Shown here in pieces: positions 1 to 14,390 of a stretch of 64,000 nt of DNA. The stretch is taken from contig OU015532.1 in NCBI GenBank assembly GCA_907165065.1, forward strand, positions 46,976,839 to 47,040,838. Direction: 5' to 3'. How positions within the stretch are numbered: position 1 is the first letter of the stretch; every line of letters starts with the position of its first letter. This DNA comes from Caprimulgus europaeus. Its lineage: Eukaryota > Chordata > Aves > Caprimulgiformes > Caprimulgidae. The notes under the pieces are model-generated. The model was not told the origin of the DNA. It worked only from the letters and a program-made list of their open reading frames with translations, and ran no database searches. Position numbers and translations under genes: made by a program.

Positions 1-2501
1 AGTGAATAATGAGGAAATATTTGTGTTGCTCCTCAAATCAAAGGGAAATTTGAAAGCATTAATAAAAAAGGCACCCTGGGTAGCTAAACCTGTATTAATA
101 TCACAGGGATGACAGGATGATTTAAAACATGGTTCCAATTCATTTGAAAGTGTTGAAAAAGATAATCTCTATAACTGGAGGTGATCCTGACTAAACTTTT
201 ACATCCTTTTTATTTGCCTTTTTCACGGTCATAAGAATGTGATTTTTCTCTCTCAAATTGTAATGGGTAAGTGTGAATATAATACTTCTTTTACTGAGGA
301 CAGACCTGAAAGACTTGCCTACAGAGAATGTGTTTTTCAAGACAACACATAACATTTTAAGTTACTGTGAAGCAACTGAAATAGTGGTTCAGACTTTTAA
401 AGTCTGAATTTTGGCCTTAATGACACCTTGTGGGAATGACCACTGCAAGTGCACTGGGTATTTTACAGGATCTTTTTTATATGGTTTGTACTTATTGCTT
501 ATAACACTCAAGGCAATTCAAGATCTTGAAAGCTGCCTACTTTAATACTATTTTACATCATATTTATTCTTCAGAGCAGGGAAGCAGTTTAATTCTTTTT
601 GTTTGTTGATATTCTTCCAGCAATTTGTGTTTCAGCAACTGAGCATCTGTTGAACAGTAACATCAGTCACATACACTGTGGAATTAAATGCATCTTCCTA
701 GCAGGGCTATTTTATATTTCCTCATCAGGAATATTATTTTATATTCCTGTCATCCAAGTTTTGTTTCTGTAAAATCACTACTCTTGAGTGACTTAGATGT
801 CATAAACACCCATCAATGACCCAAATAATTGAAACTTCATGCTTCAGTAATAATTCATTTCAATGTTTTTAGACTATCAGCATTTGAAACCTGAAGTTGT
901 TTGTCAAGTCATGTTGGATAAGTCTTTTGTAGGGAGCATCTCCAGGTTCATCTCAACCAACAATAATCCCCTTTTTGGAGAATTTTGCAGAGAACATCTT
1001 CAAATCTCAGCTAATAATAACGCCCTTGGGTCTGGAGCCCAGAACGTTGCAGGCTGCATCACTGCTGCTTCAGTCCCCAAAACCTCTCTCAGGAAGTCAA
1101 ACAATCACAAGTTTCTTCACACAGGGCAAACAGGAGACTTGGGAGGTGCTGAATTGCCAGGACAGGACCCCTTTTCCCTTTTATCATACAAGATGCACAA
1201 AAGCTTCTGCTTCTTTTGGGTGCTGTTGAAGGCTATATGAAACGATAAACACAGGTATTTTATTTTATGGACAGATGAAAAGCTTTGAGAAAGATAATAA
1301 AAGAGACAAGGAAAACATCTAAACCTCAAAGTGAAATATATGATAGGAAATTAACAAATACAAATCACAATCTTACATACTTTTTGGCTTAACTAAGTAA
1401 AACAGCCACTGACATGGAATGATTTTAACATCAAATCACTGTAGCATTGATCATACATAGTTTATTCCACTTTTTTCTTTTTTTTTAAAGAAAAAATGTA
1501 TCTCTTCCTCGAGGTTCAGTGATGTGCTTTGGTTCTGTAGCAGAAGCAAGATAAAATGAATTCCTGAATATTTTCAAGGAAAAAATTCTCACCTCACACC
1601 AGTTGAAGGGAGCTCGTTGCAATCAATGAATATTTTGTCACTTACTGCTGTACTTGGGCAGAGTAGAATCATATCACTTTGGAAAAGCAATGGATAAATA
1701 AGTACAAATAAGTACTTTCTATCTTTCCTCATTTAAACTATGGACATGATCATTCCTGGTGATCAAACAAAGGGTAAATTATCTTGCAAAATAAAGTTTT
1801 GCTGCAAACAGTTCTGCAATAAGTGTTTAGTTGAGGATTGTGGTCTTCATAACATCTGGAAAATTATTCTGTAAAAATAACTAATAAAATTGGAGTTTGT
1901 CTTAGAAATAGCTTGTTCTGTGTTTCTTAGTCTGGAAAGTTGATGAGCAGTACAAGCAGTCCTGATGGGTTTTATACTTTCCAGGAATCAATGGAAAAGG
2001 CCTGGGATGGTCCATTTGGGTTGTAAATGAGAAAAAAAAAGTTGTTTAATTGTAATAAAAGTTCAACTGTGAAAAAACTCAATTGGCTAACAGCACAGGG
2101 ATTATGTTATCTGCAGATCTTCCCTGATGCAGGGAGCAGAATGACAGTCTTCCAACACAGGATGCTGCTTCGTTGGCTACAGAGTCACTGCCACGGCCTC
2201 CTTGGCTCGAGGAATATTTAGATATTTTTTAGAAAATGGAAGAGTTTCAATGGATGTGATACATCTCAGTAAGCAAAAAAGCTTGTATCTCAGCCTGCTA
2301 TATTCTGACCTGCTTGAGGATTTAGGAAGCAGCAGTATTTTTATAGAGTCATAGCTTAGATTTCTAGCTCCAATAAAAAGACACGACAATGAGTGCTAAC
2401 TGGCAGGAGGCACCTCAGTGGTTGAGAAAGTGAGGCAAAGCATTCTTCTTGTTGGTGTTTAATGCTAGGGAACTGTCCCTGTGACTTCCTGGTTTGCAGA
2501 A
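1..2501. other. gene-free AT-rich DNA
   Basis: No gene is supported here. The longest open frame is 125 codons on the plus strand (863..1240) and another frame overlaps it. It has no recognisable domain, no signal peptide and no clear splice sites. A short T tract lies near 1480. I see no repeat family that I can name. Confidence 0.6.
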
Positions 2502-2744
2502 ATTTTATTTTATTTTATTTTATTTTATTTTATTATTTTATTTTATTTTATTTTATTTTATTTTATTTTATTTTATTTTATTTTATTTTATTTTATTTTA
2601 TTTATTTTATGTTGTTATGTTATTTTATTTTATGTTATGTTATTTTATTTTACTTTATTTATATTTTTATTTTATTTTATTTTATTTTATTTTATTTTAT
2701 TTTATTTTATTTTATTTTATTTTATTTTATTTTTATTTTATTTA
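2502..2744. repeat. TTTTA pentanucleotide satellite
   Basis: About 240 bp built from a 5-bp TTTTA unit. The array is almost pure at both ends. It is interrupted near 2600..2665 by variants containing TTATG and TTTAC. The long Phe/Ile/Leu/Tyr-rich open frames across it are products of the repeat and not genes. Confidence 0.97.
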
Positions 2745-5700
2745 AAATGAAGTCACTCCATGCATTATATGGGGATCCTGAGGGCCCATCTTGGAAGTGT
2801 GACTACCTCAACAGAGCAGGGCAGGTGAGAAATAGGAAATGAAAGTCCTCTATAATCTTCTTGGCAGCTGTGACAAGAGAGAAATGTCCTTCTGAACCTG
2901 AAATGTCCTTCCACAAGCACTTCATACACATCTAAGCACACCGTAAAATTGTCATCTGAAGAAAGAAATGCAAACACTGCGAGAAATGATGCCACAGACT
3001 CTCACCAGAACCCAAGGCAATTAAAGATCTGCCTACAATATTGTGGGCATTGTTGATGAATCAATTACAAGCAGTAGGGGCCTGTTCTTCTCTCAAGGCA
3101 CAGATGCAATTCCTGCTAATTCTAAATGATTTTTTCAAATCTTAACTTATTTACATATCTAAAGCAAAGCAAGGATAATGTGAGAAAATCAGATTAAGTA
3201 GGACTTTTACAGGTAATCCGTTTCTTTCCCTTTTCTGTTCCTTTGATTCAGAAAAATGCTGAGTATCATCTGTCTTACTGGGCATGAATTTTAGTTGACA
3301 GCAATGGAAATTCAGTGGCATCAGGAACAATACCTGGTGTAGACTACATGTGTCATGTTCCACATGAGTCTGCTTTTTCTATTGTTAGAGTTGTGTCTCC
3401 ATAAGGGTTTGCAGCAGACAACACCAAGTGGTGGCTATTGAAAAGGGGTTAGGCCAGAATCTTTCAAATTAGAGCTAACTAAATAGTCACAGTGAATATT
3501 CAACATGAGTTGAGCACTTTTTTTCTTCTCTTCAGGAACACACTAGTTCACTAGGTTCAGCTGGTGTAGCAATTTACACTTGTACAAAAGGAGGACGGAT
3601 TTAAGGTGTAAGTTATTTCCACAGTAAGCTGTTTCACGGCTCTTCTACATGTCTGGAAGTATCATCAAACTGCAAGTAGGTGGACATTCAGATCATCTGT
3701 TATCTGGGACCTGGATGTGTGACATATGTTCTTCTCCAGAAATGTTATTTAAATGTTAAAGATTGTGGGCTCTTTCCTGCATCTTCTCCTAGATGGTTGT
3801 TATACTGTGGTTGCTGACTGTACAGATAACTGAGTATTTTTAATAAAGAGAAGAATTCTTACACAGATGCTTCTGGTCATCTCTGAATATACTAATATGA
3901 ATATAATGAATATACTAATATGAATAATAATAATATGAGCTGATATACTGGACAATATTTTATCAGGGTTTCTAAGAACTGATGCTTCCTTGCACAAGTA
4001 TGCATGAATACAGCTGAATAAGGAGGAGTGTGGTTGAAATAGCATTTCAGTATTAAATAAATATTCATAGACACTGTTTTGCAGTGTTCAACCAGCTCTG
4101 GTAACCTTACATAAACCAGTTTCCCTGTCAAAGTTCTCTGCCACACTCTCACATATTCATCAAGCTGAAGATGCTGCTTGATTTATCTCACTGTACATAA
4201 CTGAATGGGTCCAGATTCATACTTGGTGCTCCCATATCAGAGTGAGCCATGAAGAAGACACAAGACAGTTTGGGGTTTTCTTTTAAATCTTGCAATCTTT
4301 CCAGAAAATCACAGTAATTGATAATAGCTGTCTGATTCATTATTTATGAAAGTGTGCATTAAAGGAGCTGAAGAAATGTCATGAAGAATATTCTCTCGTT
4401 AGGCCTTGTTTATGCTTCAGTAGTTCATTAAATGCCATCTTGCCGTCTGTTTAAGCATATGCCTGAATACCTTTCTGACTACGTGTACTTTGCTGAATGA
4501 AAGTCTAAACCTGCCTCTGTTACAGTTCTGATAATCTCTCTAATTATGTATTTTGGATAGATTAGACTGTAGTTGTTTAAATAGTGGCTACTAAATTTTC
4601 TTTGAAAGTAGTCCCTGTATCAGCATGGATACAACTGGGTCAAGACAGAATTTGTCTGGAGAAAGGATGTGACGGTAGCTGAAGTGTAGTGATGACTTGG
4701 ATGGATGTTGTAATGGAGAGAAAGGGTTGTGTTTTGTTACTCTTAATGAAAATAATTTCCAGGATTTTGTTCCTGAAGCACTACAGAGAGTCCAAGATGA
4801 TGCTCTTATGGGTTTGAAGGACATCTAGGCAGGACATCTCAGGTATTCACAGTTATCAAAGGAGTTGGTAACAAGTAATGTGTCATGGAAAGGAGGAGTC
4901 AGAGAATTGTTGTAGCTGTGTTCAAACACACATCTGTGGGGAAAAAATATTGTTACAGTCTAGAGATTTTTTGGACAAGAAGGATGAGACTGCGACATTT
5001 GGGTGTAACTCATATAGAAACAGAAGACAAATTTGTGTCAGTAGGTGACACAAATCCAGACTGGAAAAACAACAGTGCCTTTTGCTCAGCCAGGACAGAG
5101 TGTCCAGCAGTTGTAAAGAGAAGGGAACAAGCAGAATTAGGAAAGGACAAAGAATAGGAAGTAGATGAGGATCAAGACTACTGCAATGAGTGTGCAGAGA
5201 TTTAACCAAAGCTTTATGCAGGTAATTTTGGTTGAGTTAAGTTGGAGTAAGCTAGAAAATCTAGGACAAAACTGACTGAGGTGGAAATCGTAGAGGATAT
5301 ATTAAACTATTTTAGCTTTAAGGGGAAAAGGCAGAGAGCCCCCTCCCTGGGTGTTTTCATTGTTTATAGACATGAGAAAGACAAGGAGAGGCACAGAAAG
5401 AGACAGAGACACACACAGGCAAACCTTGAAACATGCTGTCAGTTTAACCATGTGTGCATGCTAATATTTCTTACCAGCCTGAAAGGAGGCTCTAGACCCT
5501 AAATGTTCAGTTCCTACGCTTCTCCTGGAGTAAACATGCAGAAGAACTTTTTTTCTTACAGTTAAATCAGACCTCAAATTCTCAATGTTTCATTTTCCTG
5601 ATCTGAACTATGATTTCCTTATTGTTGCCTGCATGGTTCTTTTTTGGTCTCATATACACTGTTACTGAGTTTAGATAAAATCTGTTTGTCCAACTTCTTT

Positions 5701-6699
5701 AACTGATCGAAGAGGTGAAGTTTGATAGAACATGTTGATTACATTCTCTTTCACAATAATTTCCATTACCTACTTTCTATTTAGTTTTAGCAAATTTAAA
5801 CCAATTTAGGATAAGAGTTTCCTTCAGTGGTTTATACTCAATAGCCATTGCAAGTACCTTATGGCTGTAAAGACCACATTGGCTTCATGGGATGTTGTAT
5901 CCAAACCTTAATTCCTTTATATGATAAATAATTTCTGATAAAAATTTACATGCATACTAAACTTTAAAGCACTTTGTAATAAATAAAAGTGTTTGGTGAT
6001 GGATAACTACCTGTTAAGGGAATACTGTCAATATGAATACTGTCAAATACTACAATACTACAAGCCTTAACATATTACCCTAGTAAATTTTTGAAAGATA
6101 ATGTTTTTCATGCTGCATTCAAAGCAACCACCCTTATTTATCCGAGCCTTTACATCTAAGATGCAAGTAGATTCACATCCAACAAAACCTGGAACTACCA
6201 AGATATTTTAGGATTGAGTATAACCTGTGTGAGATTGTTATTTCTTCTGAAGTTCTCTATATATTCATAAAGCTTACATTAGAATCTAAACTAATTGGAT
6301 TTTTCCCCCTTTTCAATCATCTTTAAAAAGCCAGGCCAAATTCTCATTTCAGGCTACTCTAATTTACTGACTTTATAATCTGGTGGGGTAAATGAGAAAG
6401 GGGATTTGATTCCTGTGATTTATGATAGGATAGGCCATACAGGAGAAAACCAGGTCTCTGGCATCGTTAAACTATGATTTATTTGGGTCACTAGTGGAAT
6501 AATTTTATGTGCACTTATGGGGTACAGCAGAGCTAAGATCTTTCCTAATCAGGAGATACAAGTGTTTAGGTGCTTGCACCATTTACAAACTAGAGCTTTC
6601 CAATCGATAGCTGTCTCTCAATAAAACCTGCTTGAAATATTGATTAATTATTTCTGAGTAAGGTGGAGTGGAGCTTGGACAATGGGGATACTAGGAAGA
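2745..6699. other. gene-free AT-rich DNA
   Basis: About 4 kb without a supportable gene. Open frames are all under 100 codons and lie on both strands without order. Apart from the short direct repeat at 3885..3926, I see no mobile element or RNA gene. Confidence 0.55.
3885..3926. repeat. 19-bp direct repeat
   Basis: The 19-bp sequence GAATATACTAATATGAATA occurs at 3885..3903 and again at 3908..3926, followed by AATAATAATAAT. This is a small local tandem duplication in AT-rich DNA. Confidence 0.85.
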
Positions 6700-6768
6700 T
6701 AATATATATTATATAACAACCTATTATATATACATAATATTCATATATAATATAAGAATAAACAATAT
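6700..6768. repeat. AT-rich dinucleotide-like tract
   Basis: Runs of TATA and ATAT with short interruptions, likely of microsatellite origin. It can fold on itself but has no other recognisable signal. Confidence 0.8.
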
Positions 6769-6998
6769 TGCTTGGTAGATCTTCTGAAAAAAATGAAGAC
6801 ATTTAAATATAAGTATTTCCCAGGAGAGAGGAATGAGTTTTATTGGTAGAAAATATAAATAGCAAATCAAAAGTCAAATGTTTTCATTAATAGGGACTAG
6901 CATAGTGAGGATGTATACCATAAATGATCTCCACTGGCAGAGCCAGCTTGAACAGTCTTAATATCAGAGTGATATACTTTGAGCCTTACAGTATTATC

Positions 6999-7037
6999 CT
7001 TACATGTGCAATACTTACATGTAGCATACTTACATGT
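6999..7037. repeat. three copies of CTTACATGT at 15-bp spacing
   Basis: CTTACATGT starts at 6999, 7014 and 7029, so the period is exactly 15 bp. The sequence between copies is not fully conserved. A partial copy (CTTACA) lies just upstream near 6983. It looks like a small degenerate minisatellite. Confidence 0.8.
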
Positions 7038-8136
7038 ATTTACTTTCACAAATGTGAAACTGAAATGCATTGAAAACATTGTACAGACTGAGCTAATTTT
7101 TATAATGGCTCAGAATAGAAAATCATGGCATGCTGATAAGAAACCTTACAATCTGGAAACTGGAATATAGTTAAATGTGGATGAAATAGTCATTGGATGT
7201 AGCTCAAATCTATAATATCTTTTTTAGTGTATTCATATAATCTTTGTGAGATTTTTTAAGCGTTGCAATTCATACACATGTATGTGTTTATGAATATTTG
7301 CACATCAAAATGCATGCAGTCTTCTTGGCCCATACATGGAAATTGGTTCTGTAAAAGTGAACCTTACATAGTGACTTATGTTTGACCAGACTACTTTGTC
7401 GAAGGTACTCACCTTTTGTTTAAGGAGAATGGATGCTGCACTTCCACTACATTGCTTTCAAAATCCTTTTCAATTTCATTCACACACTCTGTATAACATT
7501 TTCCAGACAAGTTTTTTAAAGATGGTTTCACATGGAGATAAAGGTTTCAGTTTGCTTTCATCCTAGCCCACACTCCAGAAAGGACACAACCAAGATTTAG
7601 CCTTGATCTGAAGTGTTCTGTGTGCTTTAATGCTTACAAATGTAGGATACAGCACATCAAACAGTGCAAAGACTTCCATAGGCAGCATCAAGGGGTACTA
7701 CAAGGGATAAACCATTTAAAACCAGAGAACTTCCAATACATAAAGTTGGTGATGTTGCATTGTACATATGCTTCATGTTCCTACATGAGCATGGGCCATG
7801 ACTTCTCATATACACTGGGTAGCTCAGGAGAATCTAAAGCTCCATCAGAAACACTGAATAACACTGCAACATTTTAAAACACTGATTAGGACTTACATGT
7901 AGGTCTTTAAGGGACAATAAAGTCATAAAGTGTCCTTCATTCTCTGCCACTAGCCTGACCAGTCTTATATCCTTCATAGGAAAGTGTATTAACTAAAGTA
8001 GGAGGAGAGCATCATGCATAAACCTCTTGGTTTAGAGTATCTGCAAATGAAATAAAATGTGAGCTGGGTACTGTTCAGTTTAAGGACAGAATTAAACCCA
8101 TTCTCCCACTCTTTGGATAAGTATTCTACACCATAA

Positions 8137-8301
8137 GGTAATAATTTCCAGCAGATTCTTCTCCATAAGGAGCGATGTCCTGACTGCCACTGCTCAGTCT
8201 GTAACGATGTTCGAGCTGCTCTGAAATACAAGTCTCTACTTTTGTGTTCAGCTAAGACTGAGACCTTAAATTTTGAGCAACTATTTATTTCCAAAATGTA
8301 A
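8137..8301 (+). other. short cysteine-rich open frame, uncertain
   Basis: A 54-codon open frame follows a stop codon and has no ATG until its end. It encodes the string ERCPDCHCSVC with CxxC-type spacing, then a basic helix-like stretch and a TAA stop. A TTTCCAG sequence resembling a splice acceptor sits near its start. It could be a terminal exon, a decayed transposon zinc-binding motif or chance. I do not recognise a family. The opposing strand has a longer open frame, which weakens the case for coding. Confidence 0.15.
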
Positions 8302-11300
8302 CTAAGGACTTCTGACATGTATACAATTTGATAGAAATCCACATGCATTGCACATTTAAATAGATGTTTGATCTTTACTAAGCTTCCAGAATGTAGCTTG
8401 TCAACAAGTTCATCCTCCCATACATCTTGTGTGGTAGGTTTGTTAGCTAGTATATATAATTTTTATCCTCTTTTATAGGTAGGAAAACTGACAGGAGAAA
8501 ATGAAGTCACTGTTGTCTTTATTTTTGGGGATGCCCTGACAACAGAAAGCATCTTAGGTTTATGTAAGACTATTGGCTGCACAGCTTATGAAAGAATAAG
8601 CCTACCTGAAAATTGTCAAGAGCTACCCACTTTCAATCATTCCTTCTTTCTTAAGTATGTAGCAAATGACAGAAAAAAATCCTTCCTACGCAGTATTAAA
8701 GGGCAATATGGTACTAAAAAAATATATATATATAAGGCAAAATGTATTCAGTTTTGTCATTTTTGCCTTAACCAGTACAGTTCCTGAAGGACAGAATAAT
8801 TATACCCATAAGACTCACAAAGAATAGCAGTGCTGGAAATGTGCTGTAGTGGAATCAAATCAATAACTCGGAGACTACTTCAAGCACATTTTAAATATTC
8901 CTATCTACTCTCTCTAGATTTGGGCTATTGATTATAAAAATTGCTGCCAAGCCTTCTTTTCTGCATAATTATACCCTGATACTTGTGTTTCATTTTGTTT
9001 TTGTTTTTATAATGACACTGAAAAATATGACACTTGGATGAACACATTATAGAATATTAAAAGGTTTAATGCTGGGTTTTCCCACTTCTCCCAGGTAATT
9101 CTTGTTTACATAAACTTAAATGTATTTTGGAAAGCTCTAGTATCATTAATTATCATAATATCATTAATTAAATGTAGTCTTTTTGAATAAGAACAGGTGA
9201 GGTACAGCTATTTTGGACACCTGAAACACTTCATGCAGATATATGCAATAGACTGTCAACTCAATGTTTTCTTAAAGATTTTCTTTCTTTTTATTTTATC
9301 TAAAGGATTGCATTGAAATATAAAGCGAAATGGCTGATCAATGGTACTAGCTTGAGGCTTGATGCTCTGAGGTGCTGAGTATCCTTCAATTTCATGGGAG
9401 GGAGCTGAGACAGCTTAGCATTTCACAGATATTTGCACTGAGTGGTTAGATAAATACCTTTTGCAAGAAACATATATTTGCAGAATTTTATCTTTGCCAG
9501 AGATGCTGCTCAACCAGAGAGATAAAGCTTAAAATCCTGCAAAATTTTGTTAAATCTACTGCAAAGCATTAAAATGTACTTACAGGTTTATATTCTCTGC
9601 CCTCCCAGCTTCCCTTGGAATATGAGACAGCATCGTTGTCTCCTATATTGAAATGTTCCTATTAATTGGCTAAAATGCAATGAGTGGTGATAGGAAAGAG
9701 TTTGGTTTGCATTTATGTGGATTAAATTCCAATCTACCAAATATTAGTTCTGCAAAAATCAAGAGAAACATAAACATTACAGAAATACTCAGAGGAAGGT
9801 ATTTAGATGCTGTATACTTCAATTACTAATTACTGCTGGTAATAGTGGTACTATTAGTACTATAATACCAAGACTATAATATCAGTACCCATACCAGCTA
9901 CTGTGAAGAAAATTAACTCTCTCCCAGCCAAAACCAGCACAAAAGCTCTGATTTACAAATTATGGACCTGGTGTTTCTGTCCTTGCAAAAGAGAGAGCTT
10001 TTGGGTTCTCCCTGTTAGACCTTCTGGTTTTATTCTTGATGAGTCATAATATATCAAATTTTCATACTTTAGACACTCACTGGTAATATATTTAATGTTT
10101 CTAATGAACCATGGTCATTTGGAGGTTAATGTATGGCAAAAAAGGCAAGAGTTTTAAAATGCTTTAAAACAATGGCAGATATATTGGAAGTTGTATGGAG
10201 TATGCACAAAGGGCAGAAGATGTGAAGAAGGTGATGCATCACATAATTGTGCAATTTGCTACGTTAATATTCCCAACATGCAGGCAGTAGATATGTCTTC
10301 ATACAATAAAAGCTGGTAAAATGTGTTAGTTGTTAAATTTAGCTAGACAATGAAGTAAAAAAAGCGAATATTTTAGTGCTGTGGAAATTTTATTGGGCTA
10401 AATTGGACCAAAGGGTCATAGATGTTTATGCAACCCTGTTACTGTACAATGCAGAAAATGAGGTCAAAGTTTAAAGCAAAACAAGTAGGAAAACAGAATT
10501 CCTCATCTTCTGATACATTAATAAATCCTAGATAGAAGCTCTGGACTACAAAACCAACTAAATTTAGGCTCACTGCTTTTACTTTAGAAATGACTTCTAC
10601 ATGGCCTGTTTAGATCCTTTTTATTCTGTGGTTATTTTCCCCTCAGGAAAGGAATTAACTTACAGAGAAAGGGAAATAAAGAAGGAAAGAGAATGGGAAG
10701 GACAAGACTGGAACTATCCCATGTGTGTCAGACTGAGTTCATAATAGGTCAGGATTGAGCACCAGCTGCCCTCACTATGGGCTGATGGCCTTCACCTTAT
10801 TTAAGGTGTGTTGCTCATTTGATTTGTTATATGAATAAAGGGAAGGCTGAATGCACTGGGTACAGCTTTGCACAGCAGCAGTATAATTTTTGTCCATTTT
10901 GTGTACTAATATATAGATTATAGTATAACTTCTGGAAGGAGTAAGCTTTGTATTAGTGTCAAATTAGTCTTGAAGAAACATGGTGTTCAAACAAAGTTAA
11001 TCTCAGAGCTTTGAAAGAATTAAAATCTACAATGACTTGTTAGAAAGATTATACTGGAATTTAAGAATTTATATTTTAATATGCAAAGAAAAAAAAAAGG
11101 AAGAAAACAACAGAAACAACAGAGAAAGAAAGCTTCTAGAGATGTTTGTTAATAACCAAGGTAACTATCGCTTCCTTTGACATACAGATAATAATGTTTT
11201 TAGTTGAGGGGAAAAAAAGAAAAGAAAAAAAAAATAGGGAGTGCTTTATGCAATTAATACTTCACAAACAATAATGGAAATCAGCTCCTCCTGATAGGGT

Positions 11301-14300
11301 CTCAGTGGCTTATCAGAAGCACCTGGAAATGTTTCCTCCTGGTGAGGAGTTGGTGCTGAAGAAGCGTTGCAGTTGCTGGGGTCTTGGCTATATTACACTG
11401 CTGGTCTGGTCTCAGCTGCCAGTGAGGTTTCAGAGTGCACCCTTGGGACTTGTGCTGGAGCTGGAGGAAGAGATTGGGGTTTCTTATTGCCTAGGTAAGG
11501 AATTTGGGCAACCAAATTTTTACAATGTTCTTATAGAATGAGAGTATTTCCACCAGATCTTGCCATTGCCACAATCCTGGAGAACCACAATGAGTCAAAG
11601 AACTGGGAAGAGATTAAAGAAGTTTTGAGTTGTTATTTCTCTGAAGGCTGAAACTGTATTTGGTCTTAAGAATATTTTGGTGTAGATTGTAGGAACAGAA
11701 TTCTTCAAAATTTTGATTCTTAAAAATGAGACAATTTAGAAATCTAGGAAATGTGATGGTCAATGTAGAAGCAACAAAAAATTGGTATAATTTTGTTAGG
11801 CATCATCCATTTAGATCTCTTGATTTGCATTTTTCTAGCACCTTGGTATTACTTGGTAAGACAACAACAATGGGAATTTCCAATATGATATGAGTCTTTC
11901 TTTTAGTAAAGAAAACAATTAACAGTTTGGGGTGGGTTGTTTCTTATTGTTTCTTATTTTAGGAGGAATGTGCATTCTTCCCTCTAGCCATGGAAATAGC
12001 AAAGTGTTTTCACTATCTGCTTGTTACCAGCTATGAAAGAGAAATAACTCATTGTCTGCTTGGGTATTTGCAAGTCAGAAATGAACTGCATTAGAGCCAT
12101 GAATTATTGTCAAATGGTTGAAAAATTGTCAGTGAATCATTGTATAAAGCTGGTAATGGTGCTTCTAACTCTAGGCAGTACCACTCTTTGTAGAGCAAGG
12201 AGAAAGGAAAATGAATGTTTTCACCTACCTAATTGTCCAGTTCACATGTTGGACAGCAGAACAAAGCTCAGTACGTATAATTATGACTTGACTCTCATGG
12301 TTGCATAGCCAATGTTCTCAATCACTTTTTGTCTGTCAAAGTTATTTCACAATGTCCTAAAAATGTCTTTTGATACAGCTTTAAACTAAAAAAAAAAAAA
12401 GAATCTAACTGTACATGAATTACACTTAATGATACAATTAATCATGGCATGTATTCATTGAATTTGCATTTCAAAGACCAGTATATGGCAAATGTTTTAT
12501 TATTAAATTATTTTTTAAATCACTGATGCTAAACAAAGTAAAACAGACATTTTTTCAGTGTTATATGCCTGAATTGAATGTTGGACTTCATAATTGTTTT
12601 TAGGGAAGAAAAGAAAAAAAATAAAATAAAAATTCTTCAGGAACATTGTTTTATTCAGAGATTAAACACTGATAAAGCTTGGGTAATGTGAGTTGTTTGC
12701 ATAAAGAATTGTTTATTGAGTCAATATAATCTGTAAATCTTTGAGTTCAGTGTTATTTAAAGGTCCAGTGTTTTACAAACCAATACAGGTTGTCTCAGTT
12801 TTTTGGAGGTTATGAAATACATTACTTTCTACCTTAAAACCATGGCAACATTACAAATATGTACATTGCTTGTATGTAATCAAATTTTGACAAGCTATAG
12901 AAAATCAGCAAGTTTTGTTTTCCACTCACCTGAATTTCATATTAAATTCATTTTAGTTACAAATGTGAAAAAAAAATTTTTTAATAAAACATTTGAATTG
13001 ACTTGATATATAATCAGTCATACAAAATTAAATTTAATTCTATCTAAATGTGTGTGGATACTTGACAAAAAAAACATTATATGTTGCCAGGAGTTGTTTT
13101 TCTATAACAAACCTAGAAGTAAAGCATATTTTGTTTTTCATTAGGGCATTCCTTATTCAGACCCAAGAGTAGGAGTCTTAATTCTAACGACTGAGGACAG
13201 AAACAGAACTGAATCTTTGGACTAGAGTAGCACTTTTCTGCCCTTCTTGTTAAATCTGATACAAGTTTCATCTGCTCTTTTGGGTTTGACAGTGGTTTTA
13301 GTCTCAAAATGAAGACTGTGGATTAATAGATGCTGCCCTTTCATTTGACCTCACTAAATTCCAAAGCCACTTCCATACAATTATTTTACTGTGTCTTCCT
13401 GGTTTCTGTTGGGTACAGTCCTCGTTGCACTGCCCAAATTGAAGTAAAGATCTTGATGCATTCCTATACTACACAGTGTTAGTTACATTGATTTGATGAC
13501 AGCACAACTGGAATTTTTGTGAGAGCTAGAGTTTGAAAACCACTAAATGGCATATAATAAAGACTTCTTTTATTTATCAAGGAAGAAAGGTGTGTTGTCT
13601 GCACACCAAATTGAAAAATACTTGGTAAAGTGACTGACTGGTTGATTTCCTTGCTCCTCTATATCCCTAACTGTGAAAATTCCATCTCTTTTCCACTACC
13701 TAAAAAGTTTTTTGTGTCTTCTGTTTTGAGTCTTAACTGAGAGAGAAAATAATGTCTGTCCAGCTACTGAAAAAGAGAAGTTCCTCCATAGTACAATTGT
13801 GTCTTTGAGAATTAATTTTCTATGAGAGCACTTAACCACAGCAGTCAGGCTGGCAGAGGTGTATCACAGGGCTTTAAATCACCTGGAGTGTGTTCAGCTG
13901 TTAAAGACCTGTGTTGGAAAACACGGTGCTGAGAAGCACGTTGTCCCTTCATTACATTGCTTGGTACAGAAGGAAAAACTATTTCCTTCCTATTAAAGAT
14001 GATTATTAAAGAGTTCACTTTCTGAAACAGTCATCCCAGTTCAATTACTGGCTCACAGGTTGCTGGTTGAATTCAAAATGTAGAGTTTTACTGAAAATAA
14101 GGGAGGGCTTGAAGAAAATCAACTGAAGCTGAAACAGTAAGACAGAGCTAGCCTTATGGAGATTGACTAGGACACAGCCTCAGTTTTGGTACTTTGTGTG
14201 AAGTAACTCTTTGGGTATTTGTTTTGTATGTGTAGGTATCCACGTCATCATAGATTGTTGTTTATTAAAGGATTGGTTTAGTTGATTCCACTGCATCTTT

Positions 14301-14390
14301 TAACACAAGGCATATAAATGTCACGTAATGACAGAGGGAAGGCAGTGCTTTTTTGAGACTCCCAGGAGAATCTGCCTGTTGAGGTAGTCA

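Larger units (their letters stand above)
6771..14390. other. gene-free AT-rich DNA
   Basis: About 7.6 kb with no supportable gene. It holds a 15-bp-period repeat at 6999..7037, a cysteine-rich short frame at 8137..8301, and A-rich tracts near 11085, 11210 and 12388. An opposing 119-codon minus-strand frame (7989..8348) overlaps the cysteine-rich one and resembles nothing I know. Confidence 0.5.

Noticed and set aside
2462-2842. Long Phe/Ile/Leu/Tyr-rich open frames, up to 126 codons
   Set aside because: They are translations of the TTTTA satellite. The same composition appears in all three forward frames.
7989-8348. 119-codon minus-strand frame
   Set aside because: No domain or family recognised. 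The opposing frame with a cysteine cluster is more structured, and neither has firm support.
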